A stretch of 9,111 nt of DNA from assembly GCA_005883085.1 (NCBI GenBank), contig VBAY01000139.1:1-9111 (forward strand). Direction: 5' to 3'. A program made the position numbers and the translations under genes. The notes under the pieces were generated by a model. It was not told the DNA's origin, ran no database searches, and saw only the letters and a list, made by a program, of their open reading frames with translations. Positions 1 to 6,072 of the stretch are shown in pieces. Numbering within the stretch: position 1 is the first letter of the stretch; every line of letters begins with the position of its first letter. The DNA comes from Candidatus Bathyarchaeota archaeon (GTDB lineage Archaea > Thermoproteota > Bathyarchaeia > 40CM-2-53-6).

Positions 1-139
1 CGGCGAGACTGACCGGATTTTCTGAGGCTCAGAGGGTTCAAGAGCCAAACTAGACCCGGGACCCGCAACCAAGAACAATCAGGCACACACCTCAATCGCG
101 CCGCAGATAATCTTTGCTAGGCTCGTCGCTGCATGAAGA
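1..139. other. Upstream leader region, no supported gene
   Basis: I see no confident gene here. One plus-strand frame is open from the window edge to a TAG at 51-53 (17 codons), so the tail of an upstream gene is possible, but it is too short to identify. A weak GGCTC/GAGCC inverted repeat sits near 26-46. The GTTCAA at 36-41 resembles a tRNA T-loop, but the flanking bases do not form a T stem, so I do not call a tRNA. Confidence 0.3.
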
Positions 140-146
140 TTTTATA
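140..146 (+). promoter_or_regulatory. TATA-like box for the CBS/pyrC block
   Basis: TTTTATA lies in a GC-richer context. Its centre (about 143) is 31 nt upstream of the TTG at 174. An archaeal transcript would start about 26 nt past the box, near 169, giving a leader of only a few nucleotides. The same spacing occurs before other genes in this window, which supports both this promoter and the 174 start. No transcript data are available. Confidence 0.45.
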
Positions 147-173
147 GATGGCGAGGAAAAGGCGCATCTTGCA

Positions 174-749
174 TTGTCGGTTCATGAGACCGAGCCGGAC
201 ATTCTCGTTCGCGACATAATGTCACGACCGCCGATCACGGCGAAGGAGAACGAGACCGTCGCGGGAGTGTCGAAGCTTATGGGCAAACATGACATCGGTT
301 GCGTAATCATTGTAGACAAGTCCGGAAACCCGGCCGGAATAATCACGGAGAGAGATATTGTCCAGAGAGTGGCTGCAAGAAACGTTCTTCCTTCCGAACT
401 GAAGGTTGGACAGACAATGTCGAAGCCAGTAGCAACTATCACCCCAAGAGCTACGGTCACCGAAGCCACAAAAATCATGAATCACAAGAAGATTCGACGA
501 CTCGCCGTAATGGACGAAGGAAAACTGGTAGGAATCGTAACTATGAAAGACATCTTGCAAGTGACGCCGGCGATAATCGACCTAGCCTCCGAAAAGAATC
601 GGGCTGGACTAGAGAGCCCGAGGACCCGACCGACGCTTGGGGGATACTGCGACGAATGCGAAACATGGTCAGACAGCCTCGTCCAGAAGGACGGGGTATT
701 CCTCTGCACGGACTGCTCTAGGGATCTTGAAGCACCTGAAGAGGAGTAA
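174..749 (+). CDS. CBS-domain pair protein with C-terminal zinc ribbon
   Basis: This protein of about 191 residues has two tandem CBS motifs (about 11-68 and 78-132) and a C-terminal zinc ribbon. The ribbon has paired cysteines at 159/162 and 178/181 (C-x2-C, 15 residues, C-x2-C). The first CBS repeat ends in the typical GIITERD motif near 55-61. CBS pairs usually bind adenine nucleotides and act as energy or ligand sensors. The same fusion is known from Thermoplasma Ta0289, whose ribbon binds metal. The partner or target is not visible here. The start is uncertain: a TTG at 114 would add 20 residues unlike a CBS domain. I prefer the TTG at 174 because of the TATA-like box 31 nt upstream. An ATG at 219 would cut into CBS repeat 1. 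The 3' end overlaps pyrC, so the two are likely co-transcribed. Confidence 0.88.
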   Translation: MSVHETEPDILVRDIMSRPPITAKENETVAGVSKLMGKHDIGCVIIVDKSGNPAGIITERDIVQRVAARNVLPSELKVGQTMSKPVATITPRATVTEATKIMNHKKIRRLAVMDEGKLVGIVTMKDILQVTPAIIDLASEKNRAGLESPRTRPTLGGYCDECETWSDSLVQKDGVFLCTDCSRDLEAPEEE

Positions 750-2082
750 AAGCGACAACACGTCAGACCTGCCCAGCCTGCTAATTCGAGACGCCCAAAT
801 CTGGACCAAGAACGACACAACCAGGGGCTCTATCCTCGTTGAACACGGCAAGATTCGAAGAATAGCGAGGAGCATCACCGAACGGGCTGACGAGGAGATT
901 CTAGCCCGCCGGTTGATAGTACTGCCGGGACTGATTGACGGTCATGTCCACCTACGTGACATGAAGCTGTCCTACAAAGAAGACTTCACAACCGGAACAG
1001 CAGCCGCTGCAGCGGGTGGATTCACCTCAGTCATAGACATGCCCAATTCTCTTCCGCCTACCGACTCGGCCGAACGCCTCAGAGAGAGAGCAGAGAGAGC
1101 TTCCGGGAAAATTCTAGTTAATGTAGGATTCCACTCGGCCGCACTCAATGATTACGATGAAGTGAGGGGTATGAAAACTGCTGGGGCTTTCTCGATGAAA
1201 CTCTACCTGCCCAGCCCTATCGCCCCCTTGGACATCGACGATGACAAGGTAGTCGTCCAGGTCTTGAACGCCGCGAAGCAAGCTTCCCTTCTCCTCACAG
1301 TGCATGCAGAAGACATGACCAAACTTCCCAGGACAGAAAAGATCACGACCTTCGCAGAACTAGTCCGACTGCGACGGGGAAACGCGGAAACGAGCGCTGT
1401 GAGACGAATCTTAAGATTGCAGAGACCGATTGGTTGTCGCGTTCATTTCTGCCACGTTAGTCTTCCGTCTAGCTTGTCTGCAATTTCGGATCGAGCTTCA
1501 AGCCGTTTGTCCTCAGAAATCACGCCTCATCACATTCTCCTCGACGAGAATCATGTGAAGACGCTGCGATGGAAGGCGTGGATGGTGCCACCGCTGAGAC
1601 CTGGCAAGGATAGGCAAAACTTGTTTCGAGCGATGAAGATGGGCATTCCAACGATCATGGCGACCGATCACGCGCCCCATACTGTCAAAGAAAAGGCGCA
1701 ACCCCCTCGAGAAAGCTCACCCGGGATACCCGGCCTCGAGACCGCTTTGCCTTTGATGCTGACCATGGTCAACAAGGGAAAGCTGTCCCTTGGACGATTA
1801 GTCTCTCTCCTCGCAACCAATCCCGCGAAGATCTTCGATCTTCGTTCGAAAGGAAGACTTGAGAATGGAGCCGATGGCGACCTGGTTTTGGTCGATCTGA
1901 AAAAAAGAGGAATGGTTGACCCTGCGAGGTTCTTTTCGAAGGCTCACTACTCTCCCTTTGAGGGCTGGAAGACTCAAGGTGTTGTTCATACTACCATCGT
2001 GAATGGGTTGGTTGTCTACCGCGAGGGAGAGATCGTTGGAAAGCCTGGTGGCGGGAAGATTCTGAAAAGTGGAAGGCGCTAA
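727..2082 (+). CDS. pyrC: Dihydroorotase, class I type
   Basis: This enzyme cyclises N-carbamoyl-aspartate to dihydroorotate, the third step of UMP synthesis, in the cytosol. With the start used here it has 451 residues. Visible metal-site and substrate motifs are DGHVHLRD (His73, His75, Arg77), MPN (105-107), Lys158 in SMKLYL at the position carboxylated in hydantoinase-type relatives, His193 in TVHAED, His243 in FCHVS, Asp314 in ATDHAPH, and GIPGLET (333-339). The binuclear metal set looks complete, which favours an active enzyme over an inactive DHO-like paralogue. Other cyclic amidohydrolases such as allantoinase are less likely given the GIPGLE and MPN motifs. The start is unclear: TTG 727 overlaps the CBS gene by 23 nt and gives about 20 residues before the family core. 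CTG 769 or 778, or TTG 637, are alternatives. The stop overlaps the next ATG by one base (TAATG). Confidence 0.9.
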   Translation: MKHLKRSKSDNTSDLPSLLIRDAQIWTKNDTTRGSILVEHGKIRRIARSITERADEEILARRLIVLPGLIDGHVHLRDMKLSYKEDFTTGTAAAAAGGFTSVIDMPNSLPPTDSAERLRERAERASGKILVNVGFHSAALNDYDEVRGMKTAGAFSMKLYLPSPIAPLDIDDDKVVVQVLNAAKQASLLLTVHAEDMTKLPRTEKITTFAELVRLRRGNAETSAVRRILRLQRPIGCRVHFCHVSLPSSLSAISDRASSRLSSEITPHHILLDENHVKTLRWKAWMVPPLRPGKDRQNLFRAMKMGIPTIMATDHAPHTVKEKAQPPRESSPGIPGLETALPLMLTMVNKGKLSLGRLVSLLATNPAKIFDLRSKGRLENGADGDLVLVDLKKRGMVDPARFFSKAHYSPFEGWKTQGVVHTTIVNGLVVYREGEIVGKPGGGKILKSGRR

Positions 2083-2567
2083 TGAGATTTCTTGTTGACG
2101 GAATGCTCGGTGGACTGGCAAGGTGGTTGCGAATACTAGGATACGAGGTAAGATACGATGCGAGCGCAAAGGACAACGACCTTCTAACAATCGCTGTTGA
2201 GGACAATATGGTCCTACTAACGAGAGACAGAGAATTGCACCAACGAGCCGTAGCGAAGAAGATAGTGTCCTCTCTCGTTGTGGGTGAAACTGAGGAAGAG
2301 AGATTGGCTCAGATGGCGAGCTCTTTCGGTGTGCGCTTGGAGACTAACATGGCTGAGACGAGATGTCCGGAGTGCGGGGCCAGCCTGATGGAAAAATCAA
2401 AGAGCGACCTAGCCGACAAGGTTCCCGAAGAAAGCTTCAAACTATACAACCAATTTTGGAAATGCAGCAACCAGACTTGCGGAAAAGTGTATTGGGTCGG
2501 AAGCCACTGGAAACGCATACGTCAAACTCTCGAAGAGGCGATGAGGCTGGCAAGGTTGGAACAATGA
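2082..2567 (+). CDS. Mut7-C family PIN-like putative RNase with zinc ribbon
   Basis: At 161 residues this is a typical stand-alone archaeal Mut7-C protein. It opens with FLVDGMLGGLARWLRILGY, the family signature, carrying acidic Asp6. A second acidic motif, LLTRDREL, puts Asp49 at the end of a strand; in PIN-like folds such acids bind the catalytic metal. The C-terminal part is a zinc ribbon with cysteines at 95, 98, 128 and 133, followed by the conserved YWVGSHW. The name comes from the C-terminal domain of the Mut-7 exonuclease. RNase activity is predicted from the fold, and substrates are largely unknown. The gene is coupled on both sides: its ATG shares a base with the pyrC stop, and its TGA overlaps the next ATG (ATGA). 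This suggests co-translation with the AMMECR1 gene. Confidence 0.9.
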   Translation: MRFLVDGMLGGLARWLRILGYEVRYDASAKDNDLLTIAVEDNMVLLTRDRELHQRAVAKKIVSSLVVGETEEERLAQMASSFGVRLETNMAETRCPECGASLMEKSKSDLADKVPEESFKLYNQFWKCSNQTCGKVYWVGSHWKRIRQTLEEAMRLARLEQ

Positions 2568-3184
2568 TGAACGCGTTGTCAACAGAAGGCGGGAAGAAAC
2601 TCCTATGGATTGCACGGCAAGCGATCGCCGATCATCTCGAAGGGAGAAACTCCGACCTCACCCCGAGTAAAAGCTTAGAGTTTGGCGTTCCACGAGGAGT
2701 GTTCGTTACGCTATTTGACGAGCTGATGAGCCGAGGACTGCGAGGGTGTATTGGCAACCCGTTCCCGAAGGCGTCTTTGCTCATCGAGACGGCACGTTGC
2801 GCGGTAGAAGCGGCCACAATGGATCCGAGATTTGACCCGGTGCGACTTAATGAATTCCAACAGAGGATTACAGTAGAGGTGACAGTGCTTTCGCCATTTG
2901 AACATGTCATAGTAAAGAGTCCGCTAGATTTACCTTTGAACATCGAGGTTGGACGGGACGGCTTGTTAGTAGAGGGGGTTGGAACAAGAGGGTTGCTCTT
3001 GCCCCAAGTCGCGGTAGACGAAGGCTTCGACGCGGAGGAGTTTCTCAACCAGTGTTGTTTGAAGGCAGGGCTCATGCCAGATGCCTGGATGACTCGTGAT
3101 GCGAGGGTTGCTCGATTCCAAGGGCAGATCTTTTCAGAGGAACGGCCGGGAGGGCGAGTGTTCGAGAGAAAGCTGAAAAGGTGA
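2564..3184 (+). CDS. AMMECR1 domain protein
   Basis: This 206-residue protein matches the whole AMMECR1 domain (TIGR00296 type). It has the invariant LRGCIG hexapeptide at 59-64, EVTVLSPFEHV (105-115), the GLLLPQVAVDEGFDAEEFL segment (143-161) and KAGL...W near 167-175. AMMECR1 proteins occur across archaea and eukaryotes. The conserved cysteine in LRGCIG is thought to be functional, but the biochemical role is not firmly established. Some bacteria carry it beside Memo and radical-SAM proteins, neither of which is seen here. The first ATG (2564) overlaps the Mut7-C stop as ATGA. The second ATG (2567) is an equally possible start. The C-terminus ends with a basic stretch (ERKLKR) beyond the core. 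Confidence 0.92.
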   Translation: MMNALSTEGGKKLLWIARQAIADHLEGRNSDLTPSKSLEFGVPRGVFVTLFDELMSRGLRGCIGNPFPKASLLIETARCAVEAATMDPRFDPVRLNEFQQRITVEVTVLSPFEHVIVKSPLDLPLNIEVGRDGLLVEGVGTRGLLLPQVAVDEGFDAEEFLNQCCLKAGLMPDAWMTRDARVARFQGQIFSEERPGGRVFERKLKR

Positions 3185-3186
3185 GG

Positions 3187-4386
3187 ATGTTAGAATTGAG
3201 ACTCTATATTGGGCCGTGCGGGCTGGGGCTTGGCCATATCACTCGGTGCGATGCGATCGCCCGCGAGTTCTCGAACGAAGGTGTGGACGTCTTGTTCTCG
3301 TCCTATCTTGACGCGCTGGATTATCTGAAGCGTTCCGGCTTCACCTACTTCAGCGCGATTCCCTTGTCCTTTGGAACCAGGGAGGATGGGACGATTGATC
3401 CAAAGATGACGATGAGCCAGAACGGTGTTACTGTCGGATTGTGGGGTTTCATACGGCAGCTGATAGGAGAGGTGAAGCAGATCTCCGCGTTTGATCCTGA
3501 TGTGGTGATATCTGACACAAGAATCTCAACTCTCGTAGCTGCGTTCATTCTGAGAAAACCTAGAATCTTGATCCTCAACCAGTATTCTGTGCAGATGCCC
3601 AAGGATGATAAAAAACACAGGTTGAATGATCGGCCGATGCTTTTTGCAGCGAAGATTATTTGGAGATATATTTCTGCAATGTTGGAACTGGCGTGGGGCT
3701 TGAGCGACTTGATCATTGTTCCAGACCTCAAGGCTCCGTACACGATTTCAAGATACAATCTCGCAATTCCGCCTGGAATCAGAAGAAAGGTTCGGCTAGT
3801 CGGGCCCTTAACCCGCTCTAGGCTCAACCTCCTGGACGGCGTACGACATACTGGTAGAGGAAGGCCTCTGGTTTTTGCTTGCGTAAGTGGACCTGCGACC
3901 GACCGGAAGTATCTTGTGAACAAATTGACTGATATCCTCAAAGAGTTTCCGGGAGACTATGAACTGATTCTGAGTTGCGGCGATCCGAATGGATCGTTCG
4001 GGGAAAAGAAGGCCGGGAATATTACCATTCATGAGTGGATGACTGAGCAATCGTATTGGAAGACTTTCGAGAGGGCAGATGTCATTGTCTCAAGAGCGGG
4101 ACATGAAACTATCATGAAAGCGATCTCAGAGGGGAAGCCACTGGTGCTGATTCCTCCGCCGAACCACACTGAACAGGCGAACAACGCGAAGCGGGCGGAG
4201 GAACTGGGAGTAGCGGTTGTACTGGATCAATCCAGACTGGATGCGGCGGAGCTGGCTGGAGCGATCTCAAGAACTCTGACGGATAACAGGGAGAATGCGC
4301 GAAGACTGAGCGAAACATTGGGTCCGGAAAGCGGGATTCGGGCGGTAGTCGAAGCCGTTTCCCAGCTTGTAGCGCCGATCAGGTAG
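3187..4386 (+). CDS. GT-B fold glycosyltransferase, MurG/MJ1255-like
   Basis: This 399-residue protein has the two-domain layout of GT28/GT1-type glycosyltransferases. The N-terminal domain begins with the glycine-rich acceptor loop (PCGLGLGH, about 11-18) and contains DPDVVISD. The C-terminal nucleotide-sugar domain carries ADVIVSRAGHET (Gly305, His306, Glu307) and PPPNHTEQ (323-330), which in this family contact the diphosphate and ribose of the UDP-sugar. It most resembles archaeal MJ1255-type proteins. Donor and acceptor cannot be read from sequence; a role in surface or lipid-linked glycans is inference. No signal peptide is seen; it is probably cytosolic or membrane-associated. ATG 3187 lies 2 nt past the AMMECR1 stop and follows AAGGTGAGG. 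GTG 3181, overlapping that stop, is an alternative that adds 2 residues. Confidence 0.85.
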   Translation: MLELRLYIGPCGLGLGHITRCDAIAREFSNEGVDVLFSSYLDALDYLKRSGFTYFSAIPLSFGTREDGTIDPKMTMSQNGVTVGLWGFIRQLIGEVKQISAFDPDVVISDTRISTLVAAFILRKPRILILNQYSVQMPKDDKKHRLNDRPMLFAAKIIWRYISAMLELAWGLSDLIIVPDLKAPYTISRYNLAIPPGIRRKVRLVGPLTRSRLNLLDGVRHTGRGRPLVFACVSGPATDRKYLVNKLTDILKEFPGDYELILSCGDPNGSFGEKKAGNITIHEWMTEQSYWKTFERADVIVSRAGHETIMKAISEGKPLVLIPPPNHTEQANNAKRAEELGVAVVLDQSRLDAAELAGAISRTLTDNRENARRLSETLGPESGIRAVVEAVSQLVAPIR

Positions 4387-4401
4387 GGCTGTTCGTAATC
4401 C

Positions 4402-4406
4402 TTTTT
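4402..4406 (+). terminator. Possible T-tract terminator of the 174-4386 block
   Basis: A run of five T follows the glycosyltransferase stop by about 15 nt, just before a new TATA-like box. Archaeal polymerase can stop at T-tracts without a hairpin, and no stem is visible here. A run of five is short, so this is only a candidate. Confidence 0.3.
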
Positions 4407-4419
4407 CCGTGGGGGCGGG

Positions 4420-4427
4420 TTACAATA
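4420..4427 (+). promoter_or_regulatory. TATA-like box for the 4446 gene
   Basis: TTACAATA stands out in a G-rich stretch. Its centre lies about 22 nt before the GTG at 4446, which would give a leaderless or nearly leaderless transcript. A GTAAGAGAGA purine stretch between box and start is not a good ribosome-binding site. Confidence 0.4.
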
Positions 4428-4445
4428 GGGGTAAGAGAGATTTTC

Positions 4446-4919
4446 GTGTCTCAACATGAAGATTTGAGCAACCTCAGGAACCTGGTCGGGGCGGAGAACG
4501 TTCTGGCTGAGTGCGCAGGTGTGAACTATACCGTCTACGTGACGGATTCAAGGTTGCTGGTGGGAAAGAGGTTTTCGGCTGGAGAAAAGTACGTGAACGT
4601 TCCCCATGCCGAAGTGAGCACGCTGGAGCTGATAACCAAGAGTCTGATCCCCCCGTTGACTTATGCTGTTCTTGGGGCAATAGCTGTGTTTGTTGTCTGG
4701 TGGTTTCCGGGCCAGGGGAGGCTTAGCCTGCCTCAAGCACCGTTCGACCTATTGCTGATAGGTACTTTCGTCGTGTTCTTGGCCGCTGTCTTGGCCACGT
4801 GGTGGAGGAGAAGGGTGGCGGTGCTGAGGATTGGGATCTCAGGAACTAAGGAGCCAATCACGGTAAGGCTTGTCCCAGCCTCGAAGGCCGAAAACGTGTT
4901 CAAGGCTCTGAAAGGCTAG
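4446..4919 (+). CDS. Two-helix membrane protein, possible split PH-like domain
   Basis: I do not recognise this 157-residue protein as a named family. Residues 17-62 look like a run of beta strands (NYTVYVTDSRLLVGKRF, then YVNVPHAEVSTLEL), in the style of bacterial/archaeal PH-like membrane proteins, where a strand ending TDSRLL precedes a basic strand. Two hydrophobic helices follow (about 67-87 and 100-120), joined by a short polar loop. RRR at 121-123 suggests both termini face the cytoplasm. The tail (124-157) has two more strands (VAVLRIGIS, PITVRLV) and a final helix, as at the end of a PH fold. The simplest reading is one PH-like domain with a membrane hairpin inserted; this is inference. 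There is no signal peptide. GTG 4446 fits the upstream TATA-like box. It is not tightly coupled to either neighbour. Confidence 0.75.
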   Translation: MSQHEDLSNLRNLVGAENVLAECAGVNYTVYVTDSRLLVGKRFSAGEKYVNVPHAEVSTLELITKSLIPPLTYAVLGAIAVFVVWWFPGQGRLSLPQAPFDLLLIGTFVVFLAAVLATWWRRRVAVLRIGISGTKEPITVRLVPASKAENVFKALKG

Positions 4920-4927
4920 CCTGCCAT

Positions 4928-4941
4928 TTTCACGAAGGGCG
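4928..4941 (+). repeat. 14-bp direct repeat, copy 1
   Basis: TTTCACGAAGGGCG is identical to the copy at 5057-5070, and the two starts are 129 bp apart. It lies directly downstream of the 4446 gene's stop codon. Function is unknown; a binding site or a remnant of a local duplication are both possible, but the sequence between copies shows no other obvious duplication. Confidence 0.7.
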
Positions 4942-4984
4942 GTATGAGCCTGGTCAGCGAACGGGCATAGTCTCCACAGAGTAG

Positions 4985-4996
4985 GGTCCCGGGACC
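4985..4996. repeat. 12-bp perfect palindrome
   Basis: GGTCCCGGGACC is perfectly self-complementary with no loop. It could be a dimeric protein site or the core of an RNA stem. It overlaps an alternative hairpin, CCGGG (4989-4993) with CCCGG (5002-5006) and an 8-nt loop. Confidence 0.6.
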
Positions 4997-5056
4997 TGGG
5001 GCCCGGCACGAAGGAAGGAGGTATGGCAAGGGATGGTGAACGTGGGATTCTCAGCG

Positions 5057-5070
5057 TTTCACGAAGGGCG
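5057..5070 (+). repeat. 14-bp direct repeat, copy 2
   Basis: This is the exact second copy of TTTCACGAAGGGCG. It sits 16 bp upstream of the 16-bp palindrome at 5086-5101, so repeat and palindrome may belong to one element; copy 1 has no such neighbour at the same distance. Confidence 0.7.
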
Positions 5071-5085
5071 TGGCGCGGGAAAAAA

Positions 5086-5101
5086 GACCCCCCGGGGGGT
5101 C
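5086..5101. repeat. 16-bp perfect GC palindrome
   Basis: GACCCCCCGGGGGGTC is a perfect palindrome with six C then six G at its centre. It is flanked by A-rich sequence (an AAAAAA run before, GAGAAAAGAA after), so it stands out sharply. As RNA it would form a stem only with a small unpaired loop. As DNA it could bind a dimeric regulator of the downstream trmI. Confidence 0.7.
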
Positions 5102-5114
5102 GAGAAAAGAATGC

Positions 5115-5123
5115 TTATTTTTT
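5115..5123 (+). terminator. T-tract, possible terminator or TATA element
   Basis: TTATTTTTT is the most T-rich run between the 4446 gene and trmI. It lies 14 nt beyond the 16-bp palindrome. It could end transcription from upstream, since archaeal termination uses T-tracts. It could instead act as a TATA-like element about 60 nt before the trmI start. The sequence alone does not decide. Confidence 0.3.
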
Positions 5124-5177
5124 GACCCAGGTGCATGGAATGGTTAATGGCTCTCAGGGTTCAGACGAGTCAGTGCC

Positions 5178-5960
5178 TTGAGTCGGGAGATTAAGCTGGG
5201 CGATCGGGTCCTGCTCTACCAAGACGCGCGGCGCAAGTGGATTGCGAAAGTAGAGCCTGGAAGGTTTCATACACACCGAGGCTACTTCGAACTGGGAGAA
5301 CTGGTGGGCAGGGAATACGGCGGGTCCATTCGCACAAGCATGGGCCAGAACCTCGCAATATTCAAGCCGCGCGCACTCGACATTGTCGAATCGTTTGACC
5401 GTCCGACACAAATCTTGTACCCGAAGGACATAGGATACGCACTCTTTCAGCTCGGCATTGGAAACGGAGATAGAGTGCTAGAGGTTGGAACCGGAAGCGG
5501 GGCCCTAACTTCTGCATTGGCGCGGGGGATCGCGCCAGATGGCCAGGTGTTCACTTACGAGATGCGACCGGAGTTCTTGCGAACCGCAAAAGCGAACGTC
5601 GACAAGGCTGGATTTGGCTCGCTGGTAACTTTTCACAACAAAGACCCAACTGAGGGATTTGACGAAGCCGGCGTGGACGCAGTAGTTGTTGACCTTGGAG
5701 ACCCATGGAGAATGGTCAGAGCCGCCTATGGGGCGCTGGTCGGAGGGGGATTGCTCGCAGGCTTCACCCCCACGATAAACCAGCTAGAGAAACTTGCGGT
5801 AGCACTCCGCGAAGGAGGCTTCGTTATCTTAGAAGCGGTGGAGCTGCTTATGCGGGAATTCAAGACAGAGGCTGGAAAAGTAAGACCGGAGACTAGGATG
5901 ATAGGACACACCGCATACGTGACAATCGCCCGGAAGCTCCTTCCAACCCCTGAAGCGTGA
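5178..5960 (+). CDS. trmI: tRNA (adenine-57/58-N1)-methyltransferase TrmI
   Basis: This class I SAM-dependent enzyme methylates N1 of A58, and in characterised archaeal members also A57, in the tRNA T-loop, stabilising tRNA. At 260 residues it has normal family length. The N-terminal beta domain has HTHRGYF (31-37) and GGSIRTSMGQ (48-57). YPKD (81-84) precedes motif I, EVGTGSGALT (102-111), which binds SAM. Glu128 in TYEMRPEF likely contacts the SAM ribose. VDLGDPW (171-177) is the catalytic motif, with Asp172 and the conserved PW. GHTAYVTIARK (243-253) is the usual C-terminal strand. The TTG at 5178 is the only common start codon in frame between the upstream TAA (5145) and the conserved N-terminus. 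There is no Shine-Dalgarno motif nearby. A weak TTAATG about 31 nt upstream could be its TATA element. Confidence 0.95.
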   Translation: MSREIKLGDRVLLYQDARRKWIAKVEPGRFHTHRGYFELGELVGREYGGSIRTSMGQNLAIFKPRALDIVESFDRPTQILYPKDIGYALFQLGIGNGDRVLEVGTGSGALTSALARGIAPDGQVFTYEMRPEFLRTAKANVDKAGFGSLVTFHNKDPTEGFDEAGVDAVVVDLGDPWRMVRAAYGALVGGGLLAGFTPTINQLEKLAVALREGGFVILEAVELLMREFKTEAGKVRPETRMIGHTAYVTIARKLLPTPEA

Positions 5961-5964
5961 ATCA

Positions 5965-5973
5965 TCTATATAC
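5965..5973 (+). promoter_or_regulatory. TATA-like box after trmI
   Basis: TCTATATAC is the strongest TATA-like sequence in the window, just past the trmI stop. A transcript would begin near 5995, giving a leader of about 78 nt to the ATG at 6073, longer than the other leaders inferred here. That mismatch is one reason to doubt the start of the next gene. Confidence 0.45.
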
Positions 5974-6072
5974 GGGACATATTCTAGAAAGGCACTAGCA
6001 GTTGGTGCGATAACAACGGGCACTAAGACAACGATCGCAGGAACAGAAATACACGACATTCTAAGGGGCCTA

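Larger units (their letters stand above)
4920..5177. other. 258-bp gene-poor region with repeats and palindromes
   Basis: This is the longest stretch without a confident gene. It contains a 14-bp direct repeat, two perfect GC-rich palindromes (4985-4996 and 5086-5101), a GGCCC-rich segment that can fold as CCGGG/CCCGG (4989-4993 with 5002-5006), a strong GGAGGT at 5017-5022, and a T-tract at 5118-5123. I tested it by eye for tRNA, RNase P RNA and SRP RNA core motifs and found none. A structured RNA or regulatory region is possible but unproven. Weak short reading frames are discussed among the findings. Confidence 0.5.

Noticed and set aside
30..71. GTTCAA and a CCA-like end suggesting a tRNA 3' half
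   Set aside because: The bases around GTTCAA do not form a 5-bp T stem, and no acceptor or anticodon arm can be drawn within the window.
637..726. Longer pyrC start at TTG 637
   Set aside because: It would overlap the CBS protein's zinc ribbon by over 110 nt and add 30 residues unlike dihydroorotase N-termini.
1081..1100. AGAGAG-rich short repeat
   Set aside because: It lies inside pyrC and encodes Arg/Glu/Ala codons of a helix; no frameshift or wider repeat is present.
3345..3941. Long minus-strand frame (198 codons) opposite the GT-B glycosyltransferase
   Set aside because: The plus strand has clear family motifs over the same bases. The minus-strand translation has none.
4920..5177. RNase P RNA, SRP RNA or C/D box RNA in the gap
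   Set aside because: The conserved core motifs of RNase P and SRP RNA were not found. An ATGGTGA resembling a C box has no matching D box nearby.
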